In this document: one piece after another, positions 9,449-23,052 of the stretch
Layout: the number at the start of each line of letters is the position of its first letter
Position numbering within the stretch: the first letter of the stretch is position 1
DNA from: Lysobacteraceae bacterium NML08-0793
GTDB taxonomy: Bacteria > Pseudomonadota > Gammaproteobacteria > Xanthomonadales > Xanthomonadaceae
Reading direction: 5' to 3'
DNA: 64,000 bases
Assembly: GCA_002798275.1 (NCBI GenBank)
Contig: NWQR01000007.1
Location: 1-64,000 of the forward strand
Notes under the pieces: model-generated
Databases searched by the model: none
Seen by the model: only the letters and a program-made list of their open reading frames with translations
Told to the model about the DNA's origin: nothing
Made by a program: the position numbers and the translations under genes

Positions 9449-9476
9449 TTGGTTGAGAGGCAGTTTGCGTTACAAT
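9449..9476 (+). promoter_or_regulatory. Candidate sigma-70 promoter for guaB
   Basis: TTGGTT (9449-9454), 16-nt spacer, TACAAT (9471-9476), 29 nt before the guaB ATG. The -10 is good (5 of 6), the -35 weak. Visual call only. Confidence 0.4.
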
Positions 9477-9478
9477 GA

Positions 9479-10966
<1,488 letters not shown>

Positions 10967-10967
10967 T

Positions 10968-11297
10968 ATGTACTTCGCTTCACTGCTGCTCGCGCTTTCC
11001 CCGATACTGTTGCTGGCCGCAGTCAGCATCGTTTGGAAGCAATTAACATTTGCCAAACGCGTGCTGTGGTTTGCAGTGCTGCCTGCAGCTGGATACTTCG
11101 GTATTGCCTGGTGGGTGGCACGCGATATTCACCAAGCCGTTTCCCCTGCAGGGGCAGCCGCATTGCCGATGATGTCGCCGCTGCAAAACGCGGCCGGCAT
11201 CGGGGCTTTGGCGCTGGTAGCAGGAGTCATTGCCGTAAGCCTTGCCCACCTGATTGCCCGCAAAGGCAGGGCAACTTCCCCTGCTTTGGCTGATTGA
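10968..11297 (+). CDS. Small hydrophobic membrane protein of unknown function
   Basis: 109 residues with three probable transmembrane helices (about 4-22, 30-50 and 74-95) and a short basic C-terminus. The ATG is one base after the guaB stop, so translation is probably coupled. I do not recognise the family. Its place between guaB and guaA suggests only co-transcription, not a function in purine synthesis. Confidence 0.65.
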   Translation: MYFASLLLALSPILLLAAVSIVWKQLTFAKRVLWFAVLPAAGYFGIAWWVARDIHQAVSPAGAAALPMMSPLQNAAGIGALALVAGVIAVSLAHLIARKGRATSPALAD

Positions 11298-11299
11298 CC

Positions 11300-11431
11300 A
11301 TGTTCCGCCGTTACAAGCCTCTGATTTGGATGTTGCTTGCGGCGGCCATCATCCTCGCGGCCTGGTTTGCCATCTTTCGGCACCAGGCCGCTTCCATTGA
11401 ATGCGCCACCGGCGCCACCGAATACTGCTGA
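11300..11431 (+). CDS. Very small single-pass membrane protein
   Basis: A 43-residue frame from an ATG 3 nt after the preceding stop to TGA 5 nt before guaA. It has a basic start ([10 protein letters not shown]), one hydrophobic helix (about 8-26) and a short Cys-containing tail ([11 protein letters not shown]). Tight packing between neighbours and correct positive-inside topology support a real gene, but this is weak evidence and no family is recognised. Confidence 0.5.
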   Translation: MFRRYKPLIWMLLAAAIILAAWFAIFRHQAASIECATGATEYC

Positions 11432-11435
11432 CACC

Positions 11436-13004
<1,569 letters not shown>

Positions 13005-13053
13005 GCTTGTTTGGGCGCTTCACACTGGCGACTGCCATCCCCGCGCCTTATCT

Positions 13054-13136
13054 CGTCATTCCCGCGAAGGCGGGAATCCAGTGTCGTTGCTTTATGCAAG
13101 AGGAAAGCCGCTGGATTGCCGGGTCAAGCCCGGCAA
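13054..13136. repeat. REP/dRS3-like paired palindromes
   Basis: The first palindrome is ATTCCCGC-GAAG-GCGGGAAT (13058-13077), inside the common CGTCATTCCCGCG...GGAATCCAG element. The second, 38 bp on, is TTGCCGGG-TCAAG-CCCGGCAA (13116-13136). Two imperfectly related hairpins flanking a short spacer is the usual layout of REP/BIME-like non-coding elements in proteobacteria. They may act as a 3' stabiliser or terminator for guaA. Only this one copy was noticed in the window. Confidence 0.7.
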
Positions 13137-13145
13137 GGGGATTGC

Positions 13146-13156
13146 GGGGGGGGGGG
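13146..13156. repeat. Homopolymeric G tract (11 G) upstream of hepT
   Basis: Eleven consecutive G residues, ending 42 nt before the hepT ATG. Runs of this length are prone to slipped-strand mutation. A TTGCGG just before it and TGATAT just after (13159-13164) could be promoter elements whose spacing would change with tract length, but the present spacing (11 nt) is too short for a good promoter. Confidence 0.9.
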
Positions 13157-13198
13157 CGTGATATTGTTCAGCCATTTGAATAATCAGAAGACACGTCC

Positions 13199-13630
13199 AT
13201 GAGCCTGAATGTCGAGCACCTGCGCCGCACCGCCGACACATTGCAAGAAGCCGTCAACCGTTTGCAGGACGTGGTATCAGAGCAAGACGTGGCCTATGAC
13301 TTGTTTCGCAATGCGGCCATCAAAAGTTTCGAGTTGTCGCTGGAAACCACTGGCAAGCTGCTGCGCAAGGCACTCAAGCTCTACGGCGGCAGCCCGCGAG
13401 AAGTTGACCGCCTGGTATTCAAAGACCTGTTTCGTTATGCCCTGAAACACGGGCTTATGGATGAAGCCGCCGTGGAACGCTGGTTTGCCTACCGCGAGAA
13501 CCGCAACACCACCGCGCATGACTACGGCGCCGCCTTTGCCAATGAAACCCTGAAAATCCTGCCCGGTTATTTGCAGGATGTGCGCAACCTGGCCGAACGT
13601 TTGCAGGAGTTGTTCGATGCCCAAACATGA
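13199..13630 (+). CDS. hepT: HepT-like HEPN toxin
   Basis: 143 residues, all-alpha HEPN domain of the HI0074/DUF86-like group. The signature R-x4-H-x-Y is present as R102-N-T-T-A-H107-D-Y109 near the C-terminus. In the characterised HepT/MntA systems the Arg/His pair gives RNase activity and the Tyr is AMPylated by MntA, which neutralises the toxin. The 3' end overlaps mntA by 14 nt. It marks the left end of the defence island and sits directly downstream of an 11-G tract. Confidence 0.88.
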   Translation: MSLNVEHLRRTADTLQEAVNRLQDVVSEQDVAYDLFRNAAIKSFELSLETTGKLLRKALKLYGGSPREVDRLVFKDLFRYALKHGLMDEAAVERWFAYRENRNTTAHDYGAAFANETLKILPGYLQDVRNLAERLQELFDAQT

Positions 13631-13952
13631 GACTGCCAAACTTGATATCGCGTCGCGGCATTTGGCCGTGCTGCGCCAGCTATTGGCGCAACATGTACCG
13701 CACACGCAAGTCTGGGCCTATGGCAGCCGGGTTACTGGCACTTCCCATGAAGGCAGCGATCTTGATCTTGTGTTGCGCAATCCGGCTAATTTGAGCCTTG
13801 AAACCGATGCGCGAAGCGAGCTGCAAGAAGCCCTGCGTGAGAGCAACCTGCCGATGCTGATAGACCTGCACGACTGGGCGCGCCTGCCTGAAGAGTTTCG
13901 CCGCACTATTGAATACGCCTATGTGGAGTTGCAGGCAGGAAAGCAGGCATGA
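13617..13952 (+). CDS. mntA: MntA-like minimal nucleotidyltransferase antitoxin
   Basis: 111 residues from ATG 13617 (MPKHETAK); an upstream in-frame extension lies inside hepT. The nucleotidyltransferase motif GSRVTGTSHEGSDLDL (36-51) provides the GSx10DxD metal site with Asp48 and Asp50. A third acidic position is likely in LIDLHDW near 88. In the known system MntA transfers AMP onto the HEPN toxin's tyrosine. The 14-nt overlap with hepT fits a toxin-antitoxin operon. Confidence 0.88.
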   Translation: MPKHETAKLDIASRHLAVLRQLLAQHVPHTQVWAYGSRVTGTSHEGSDLDLVLRNPANLSLETDARSELQEALRESNLPMLIDLHDWARLPEEFRRTIEYAYVELQAGKQA

Positions 13953-14032
13953 AGTAGGGTAGGTATCCTTGCCCGCCGTCCAACACCTCCTATTTCCAAA
14001 ACCACTGCAACAAAGGGAACCTCGGCACGCCC

Positions 14033-15760
14033 ATGAACCCCACCGAACAGCAATTCTTCAACGACCTGGAAAAAAAGCTCTGGACGGCTGCCGACAAGCT
14101 GCGCTCCAACCTAGACGCTGCCGTTTATAAGCACATCGTGCTGGGGCTGATCTTTCTGAAGTACGTCTCCGATGCCTTTGAAGAACGCCGCCGCGAGCTG
14201 CAGGCGCAGTTCAAAGACCCGGGCCATGACTACTACATGGACCCGGATGTTTATGGCGGCGAAGGCACCCAGGAATACGCCGAGAACATCGACGCCGAGC
14301 TGGAGGTGCGCGATTACTACACCGAGCAAAACGTCTTCTGGGTGCCGCTGGAGGCCCGCTGGCAAACCCTGCGCGACTGCGCACAACTGCCCCCCAAAGC
14401 GCCGCTGCCGTGGAACAAGCCCGGCAAAAGCGAAGCCGAGGAAATGCGCTCGGTTGGCTGGTTGATTGACAACGCCATGGAAGCCGTCGAGCGCGAAAAC
14501 CCGCGCCTGAAAAATGTGCTGAACAAGGACTTTGCCCGCACCCAGATCGCTTCAGAAAAGCTGGGCGAACTGATCGCCCTGTTCTCCGACACTGACTTTG
14601 CCGCCAAAGACTACAAAGGCCAGCCGCTGCGCCTGCAATCCAAAGACATCCTCGGCCACGTTTACGAATACTTCCTGGGTCAGTTTGCGCTGGCCGAAGG
14701 CAAGAAAGGCGGGCAGTACTACACCCCCAAATCCATCGTCAGCCTGATTGTGGAAATGCTCCAGCCCTTCCAAGGCCGTGTGTACGACCCGGCCATGGGC
14801 TCTGGCGGCTTTTTTGTGCAAAGCGATGAATTCATCGAGCGCCACAGCGGGCACATCAAGCAGGGCAAGCACGACATCAGCGTGTACGGGCAGGAGAGCA
14901 ACCCCACCACCTGGCGTCTGGCTGCAATGAACATGGCCATCCGCGGCATCGACTTCAACTTTGGCGCAGGCCCCGCCGACACCCTGTTGAACGACCTGCA
15001 CCCTGACCTGCGCGCCGACTTCGTCATGGCCAACCCGCCCTTCAATATGAAGGAGTGGTGGAACGAAAAGCTTGGCCAAGACCCGCGCTGGATCGCCGGC
15101 ACACCCCCGCAAGGCAATGCCAACTTCGCCTGGCTGCAACACATGCTGCACCACCTGGCCCCCACCGGCAGCATGGCCCTGCTGCTGGCCAATGGCTCCA
15201 TGAGCAGCAACACCAACAACGAAGGCGAAATCCGCAAACGCCTGATTGAAGACGACTACGTGGAATGCATGGTGGCGCTGCCCGGCCAGTTGTTCACCAA
15301 CACCCAAATCCCCGCCTGCATCTGGTTCCTCAGCCGCGACAAGCAAAACGGCTCTGCGCTGGACAAGAAAAAACGCGACCGCCGCGGCCAGTTCCTTTTT
15401 ATCGACGCCCGCCAAATGGGCTACATGAAAGACCGCGTGCTGCGCGACTTCACCGCAGAAGACATCCAGAAAATCGCCAGCACCTTTCACGCCTGGCAAC
15501 AGGTTGAGCCAGAAGGCGAGGGCGCCTATCAAAACATCCCCGGCTTTTGCTACGCCGCCACGCTGGACGACATCCGCAAACACGACCATGTGTTGACCCC
15601 GGGCCGCTACGTTGGCGCGGCCGAGCAAGCCGACGACGGCGAACCCTTCGCTGAAAAGATGCAGCGCCTCACCGCCCAACTGGCCGAACAATTCGCCGAA
15701 AGCGCTAGGCTGGAAGCCGAAATCAAAAAGAACTTGGCGGGGTTGGGCTATGAGCTCTGA
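14033..15760 (+). CDS. hsdM: Type I restriction-modification system methylase subunit HsdM
   Basis: 575 residues. N-terminal HsdM helical domain (about 8-150), then an N6-adenine methyltransferase fold with the SAM motif DPAMGSGGFF (from 252) and catalytic motif NPPF (334-337). Methylates adenine in the target set by HsdS and is also part of the restriction complex. The 3' end overlaps the next gene by 11 nt. About 80 nt separate it from mntA, so it may have its own promoter. Confidence 0.96.
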   Translation: MNPTEQQFFNDLEKKLWTAADKLRSNLDAAVYKHIVLGLIFLKYVSDAFEERRRELQAQFKDPGHDYYMDPDVYGGEGTQEYAENIDAELEVRDYYTEQNVFWVPLEARWQTLRDCAQLPPKAPLPWNKPGKSEAEEMRSVGWLIDNAMEAVERENPRLKNVLNKDFARTQIASEKLGELIALFSDTDFAAKDYKGQPLRLQSKDILGHVYEYFLGQFALAEGKKGGQYYTPKSIVSLIVEMLQPFQGRVYDPAMGSGGFFVQSDEFIERHSGHIKQGKHDISVYGQESNPTTWRLAAMNMAIRGIDFNFGAGPADTLLNDLHPDLRADFVMANPPFNMKEWWNEKLGQDPRWIAGTPPQGNANFAWLQHMLHHLAPTGSMALLLANGSMSSNTNNEGEIRKRLIEDDYVECMVALPGQLFTNTQIPACIWFLSRDKQNGSALDKKKRDRRGQFLFIDARQMGYMKDRVLRDFTAEDIQKIASTFHAWQQVEPEGEGAYQNIPGFCYAATLDDIRKHDHVLTPGRYVGAAEQADDGEPFAEKMQRLTAQLAEQFAESARLEAEIKKNLAGLGYEL

Positions 15761-16796
15761 GTTGTCAACCGCCGCGCCCGACTACCGGCAATGGCTGGGC
15801 GAGCTGAAAAGCCGCTTTCGTCAGGTGCAAATCAAGGCGGCCATGGCCGTCAACCGTGAGCTGCTGTACTTCTATTGGCAGCTGGGCGCGGACATCGCAC
15901 AGCGCCAAGCCAGCCACGCCTGGGGCAGTGGCTTTCTGGAGCAACTTAGCCGCGACTTGATGCAGGAATTCCCAGAAGTCAAAGGCTTTTCGCTACGCAA
16001 TCTCAAATACATCCGTCAGTGGTTCACTTTCTGGTGTCAGGAGCCAATTGGGCAACAGCTTGTTGCCCAATTGACGGCCATCCCCTGGGGTCACAACCTC
16101 GCCATCATCAGCAAATGCCAGAGCCACGCCGAAGCGCTCTACTACGTGCAGCAAACTCAAGCCCAAAACTGGAGCCGCGCCGTGCTGACGCACCAAATCG
16201 AAAGCGGCCTGTGGCAACGCGAGGGCAAGGCGCTTAACAACTTCACCCAGACCTTGCCAGCACCACACTCAGACCTGGCGGCGCAGGTGCTGAAAGACCC
16301 GTACATCTTTGATTTTCTGAGCCTCACGCCCGAGCATACCGAACGCGAACTGGAAAACGCCCTGCTGGAGCACATCACCCAATTCTTGCTGGAGCTGGGC
16401 GCTGGTTTTGCCTATATGGGTCGCCAAGTGCCCCTGCAAGTGGGCGAGCGCGAGTTCTTTTTGGACTTGCTCTTCTACCACACGCGCCTGCACTGTCATG
16501 TGGTGGTGGAGCTCAAAACCGTGGACTTCGAGCCAGAGTTTGCCGGCAAGCTCAATTTCTACCTGAAGGCCGTGGACGAACAACTGCGCAGCGAGCACGA
16601 CGCGCCCACCATTGGCCTGTTGCTGTGCAAAAGCAAGGACAAACTGGTGGCCGAATACGCGCTATCGGACATCCACAAACCAATGGGGTTGGCCAGCTAC
16701 CAGCTATCGCATGAGCTACCGCAAGAACTGCGCGACAAGCTGCCGAGCATCGAGGCGCTGGAGCAGGAATTAAAGGAGATGGGGAATGGGGAGTGA
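15750..16796 (+). CDS. YhcG/DUF1016-family PDDEXK nuclease
   Basis: 348 residues from ATG 15750 (MSSELSTAAPDYRQWL), overlapping the hsdM end by 11 nt. N-terminal DUF1016 winged-helix-like domain (REL..YWQLGADIAQRQ and GFSLRNLKYIRQW). The C-terminal PD-(D/E)xK nuclease core has Asp239 in FFLDLLFYH and Glu254-Leu-Lys256 in VVVELK. Members are often found inside type I restriction loci and other defence islands, but their biochemical role there is not settled. The 3' end overlaps hsdS by 11 nt, so hsdM, this gene and hsdS are translationally coupled. Confidence 0.9.
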   Translation: MSSELSTAAPDYRQWLGELKSRFRQVQIKAAMAVNRELLYFYWQLGADIAQRQASHAWGSGFLEQLSRDLMQEFPEVKGFSLRNLKYIRQWFTFWCQEPIGQQLVAQLTAIPWGHNLAIISKCQSHAEALYYVQQTQAQNWSRAVLTHQIESGLWQREGKALNNFTQTLPAPHSDLAAQVLKDPYIFDFLSLTPEHTERELENALLEHITQFLLELGAGFAYMGRQVPLQVGEREFFLDLLFYHTRLHCHVVVELKTVDFEPEFAGKLNFYLKAVDEQLRSEHDAPTIGLLLCKSKDKLVAEYALSDIHKPMGLASYQLSHELPQELRDKLPSIEALEQELKEMGNGE

Positions 16797-18102
16797 GTGG
16801 ACTACGGCTTTGCTTGGCGAGCTGACTGTTAACTACGACGGCAGACGGAAGCCTGTAAAAGAATCAGAAAGGCGCCCAGGACCTTTTCCATATTACGGTG
16901 CCTCAGGAGTTGTTGATTATGTGGACGACTATCTATTCGATGGCGACTATCTATTGGTTGCTGAAGATGGGGAAAATTTGAGGACTCGGCAAACGCCCAT
17001 TGCATTCATGGCGCGTGGAAAGTTCTGGGTGAATAATCATGCACACATAGTTACAGGAAACGACAAGGCGGACACTCGTTTTCTAATGTATGCCCTTGCT
17101 AGAACGGACATTAGCGGGTATCTCACAGGTGCTGTGATGCCGAAGTTGACGCAAGGAAACCTGAATAAAATTGAATTAAATTGTCCTCCACTTATCGAGC
17201 AACGTGCCATCGCCCATATCCTCGGTACGCTGGACGACAAAATCGAGCTCAACCGCCGCATCAACCAAACCCTGGAAGCCATGGCACAAGCCATCTTCAA
17301 GTCATGGTTTGTGGATTTCGACCCTGTCAAATCTAAAATCGCCGCCATCGAACAAGGCCAAGACCCGGAGCGTGCCGCCATGCGCGTCATCAGCGGCAAA
17401 ACCGACGCAGAACTCGACCAACTCCCCCGCGACCAATACAACCAACTCGCCACCACCGCCGACCTGTTCCCCGAAGCCATGCAAGACTCCGAATACGGCG
17501 AGATTCCAGTGGGTTGGGAAATACGCTCGCTGGATTCGATTGCGAACTATCTAAATGGCCTTGCGCTACAGAAGTTCCCTCCGGAAAGTGATAGCGAGTT
17601 TCTACCAGTCATCAAGATCGCGCAGCTACGTGCTGGGAACACGAATGGGGCAGATCGGGCAAGTGCCAGAATTAAGCCTGAATATGTGGTTGAGAATGGC
17701 GATGTGCTTTTCTCCTGGTCAGGCTCGCTTGAAGTCGAGGTGTGGAACGGTGGGCGAGGTGCGTTGAATCAGCACTTGTTCAAGGTGACATCCGATGTGG
17801 TTCCAAAATGGTTTTATTACTTCGCCACTCGTCATCATTTGCGAAGTTTTCGTGCTATTGCCGCCAACAAGGCAACGACAATGGGTCATATTCAGCGCAA
17901 GCATTTGACAGATGCCCGAATAGGAGTTGCCCCCCCGAAAGGTATGAAGGCGTTTGATATGACGATTGGTCCCCTCTTCGATCAAATGGTCAATAATGCA
18001 CAGGAATCCCGAACCCTTACCCAACTCCGCGACACCCTGCTACCCAAGCTGATTTCCGGTGAACTGACAGTGGCTGCTATGGATCAGGAGGTAAGCATAT
18101 GA
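16786..18102 (+). CDS. hsdS: Type I restriction-modification specificity subunit HsdS
   Basis: 438 residues. Two target-recognition domains (about 1-130 and 235-385) are each followed by a conserved helical spacer. The first spacer is LIEQRAIAHILGTLDDKIELNRRINQTLEAMAQ, given here only as its key features: Gln-Arg-Ala-Ile and a long helix at about 140-180. The second ends TLLPKLISGEL. EIPVGWEIRSL at about 240 marks the start of the second domain. HsdS sets the DNA target of methylation and cleavage. The recognition domains are visibly more AT-rich than the spacers, typical of exchange by recombination. It overlaps its neighbours on both sides. Confidence 0.95.
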   Translation: MGSEWTTALLGELTVNYDGRRKPVKESERRPGPFPYYGASGVVDYVDDYLFDGDYLLVAEDGENLRTRQTPIAFMARGKFWVNNHAHIVTGNDKADTRFLMYALARTDISGYLTGAVMPKLTQGNLNKIELNCPPLIEQRAIAHILGTLDDKIELNRRINQTLEAMAQAIFKSWFVDFDPVKSKIAAIEQGQDPERAAMRVISGKTDAELDQLPRDQYNQLATTADLFPEAMQDSEYGEIPVGWEIRSLDSIANYLNGLALQKFPPESDSEFLPVIKIAQLRAGNTNGADRASARIKPEYVVENGDVLFSWSGSLEVEVWNGGRGALNQHLFKVTSDVVPKWFYYFATRHHLRSFRAIAANKATTMGHIQRKHLTDARIGVAPPKGMKAFDMTIGPLFDQMVNNAQESRTLTQLRDTLLPKLISGELTVAAMDQEVSI

Positions 18103-19508
18103 ACATCACCGCTGCCCAGATTGACCTGTGGCGCAGCAGCGCTTCGGAAACTCAGAATCTGGAGTTTAAAGAGGCCAGAAATCAGTACGACACCAAAAAG
18201 CTATGCCGCTATTGCGTGGCCATCGCCAACGAAGGCGGCGGACATCTGGTGCTAGGCATTGCAGACAAACCACCGCGTCCTGTTGTGGGCAGTGCGGCGT
18301 TTCCCGATATGCAGGATATTGCCGAGAAACTGTTCCAGTGGCTGGGCTTTCGCGTGGATGTGGAAGAGGTATTGCATCCCGACGGGCGGGTGGTGGTGTT
18401 CATTATTCCCGGTCGTCCACGCGGAACGGCCTATCACTACGAAGGTGCCTACCTGATGCGCTCGGGCGAGGAACTGGTGCCAATGAGTGAGGATCAGTTG
18501 CGCCGTATTTTTGCCGAAGGACAGCCTGACTGGCTGGAGTTTCCGGCACTCAAGGATGCAACAGCGCAGGACGTGGTGCAGTTGCTGGATACGCAGACGT
18601 TCTTTGAATTGCTAGGTCTGCCTTATCCCACGGATCGGGCTGGCGTGCTGTCCCGCTTGCTGGATGAGTGTTTGATCGAGCGCAGCGCGTCGGGTTTTCA
18701 CATTCTGAACATCGGCGCAATGTTGTTGGCCAAAAACCTGCGCAGTTTCTCCAGCGTCAGTCGCAAGGCGGCTCGGGTGATCGTATATGACGGCGAATCC
18801 AAGATGCAGACGGTGTCCGATATGATGGATGAAAAGGGCTATGCCGTGGGATTCACGAACCTAGTGCACTACGTGATGGGCAAACTGCCGCAGAACGAGG
18901 TGATCGAAGGAGCCATTCGCAAGCAGATCAAGCTGGTGCCGGAAGTGGTGATCCGCGAATTGTTGGCCAACGCCCTGATTCATCAGGATTTCGAGATGCG
19001 AGGCGCATCGCCGACGATCGAAGTGTTTTCCAACCGTGTGGAAATCTCCAACCCCGGTGAGCCGATCGTGCCAGTGGAACGGTTTATTGACGGCTATCAG
19101 TCGCGCAATGAACGGCTGGCCGATTTGATGCGACGGTTGGGCATATGCGAGGAAAAAAGCAGCGGCATCGACCGTGTGATTGAGGCGGCCGAGCTGATGC
19201 AGTTGCCTGCGCCGGAGTTTTTGACGGGCCACAAGCGAACCATCGTGGTGATTCATGGGCCGCGTTCGTTCCGCAACATGAATGGAAGCGACCGCGTGCG
19301 AGCCTGCTATCAGCACTGCGTATTGCAGTACGTGTTGCGCAGGCAGATGACCAACCAGTCGCTGCGCGAGCGTTTCGGTTTGTCCGAGGGCAACAGCAAT
19401 ACGGTTTCGCAGATCATCACTGCAACCATCGAGCAAGAGCTGGTCAAGAACGATCCCAACGCGCCAGACTCGCGGCGCTATGCAAGGTACATCCCGTCAT
19501 GGGCGTGA
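18099..19508 (+). CDS. AlbA_2 (Schlafen-like) domain protein with GHKL-type ATPase region
   Basis: 469 residues. N-terminal AlbA_2/Schlafen-AlbA domain: ETQNLEFKEA near 20, then CVAIANEGGGHLVLGI. The middle is a HATPase_c_4-like region (VVIRELLANALIHQDF, then EEKSSGIDRVIEAA). A C-terminal winged helix is suggested by LRERFGLSEGNSNTVSQII. Such proteins are usually labelled RecG-like transcriptional regulators or ATP-binding proteins and are frequent in type I restriction operons. The function here is unproven. It starts inside the hsdS stop (ATGA). Regulation of the locus or a direct anti-phage role are both possible. Confidence 0.85.
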   Translation: MNITAAQIDLWRSSASETQNLEFKEARNQYDTKKLCRYCVAIANEGGGHLVLGIADKPPRPVVGSAAFPDMQDIAEKLFQWLGFRVDVEEVLHPDGRVVVFIIPGRPRGTAYHYEGAYLMRSGEELVPMSEDQLRRIFAEGQPDWLEFPALKDATAQDVVQLLDTQTFFELLGLPYPTDRAGVLSRLLDECLIERSASGFHILNIGAMLLAKNLRSFSSVSRKAARVIVYDGESKMQTVSDMMDEKGYAVGFTNLVHYVMGKLPQNEVIEGAIRKQIKLVPEVVIRELLANALIHQDFEMRGASPTIEVFSNRVEISNPGEPIVPVERFIDGYQSRNERLADLMRRLGICEEKSSGIDRVIEAAELMQLPAPEFLTGHKRTIVVIHGPRSFRNMNGSDRVRACYQHCVLQYVLRRQMTNQSLRERFGLSEGNSNTVSQIITATIEQELVKNDPNAPDSRRYARYIPSWA

Positions 19509-19595
19509 GCCATTTCATCGCAAACCGACAAAGTCCATGATGGTCAATGTAAGCAATTGATTTAATTTTTTTTTTTTATTTCATCGCTAACCTCA

Positions 19596-19616
19596 ATGTG
19601 TGGAATTTGCACACAT
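19596..19616. promoter_or_regulatory. Inverted repeat upstream of hsdR
   Basis: Perfect 7-bp dyad ATGTGTG / CACACAT with a 7-nt AT-rich spacer. It follows a run of 12 T (19566-19577) and ends 32 nt before the hsdR start. It looks like an operator, or the T run with the preceding AT-rich DNA may be a promoter element. No known regulator is assigned. Confidence 0.4.
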
Positions 19617-19648
19617 CGGACTGCTCAAGGCCGAAGATGGAGACAAGC

Positions 19649-22801
<3,153 letters not shown>

Positions 22802-23052
22802 AGGCGTGTTGGGGTCAAGCGGTAAGCCAGGATCCTTTTGATGCATCTGTGATACCTGAATGCCAACCACCGCCATCCGCTCCACTCCTTACCCATTGAT
22901 CATCCCCACTTACTGGAGCCATCCTGCAAGCTGCGCGCAAGCCATAAGCCTAGCAGGATGCTTGCGGCATAGCGGCATCGTGACTGGGCAAAACCTTCGG
23001 CTGGCTGATGATTCCGCGCTATTCTTGCGCTCTTTCATCCCGGAGCTTGCCC

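Noticed and set aside
13054-13136. CRISPR-like repeat
   Set aside because: Only two different palindromes with no regular repeat-spacer unit; a REP-type element explains them better.
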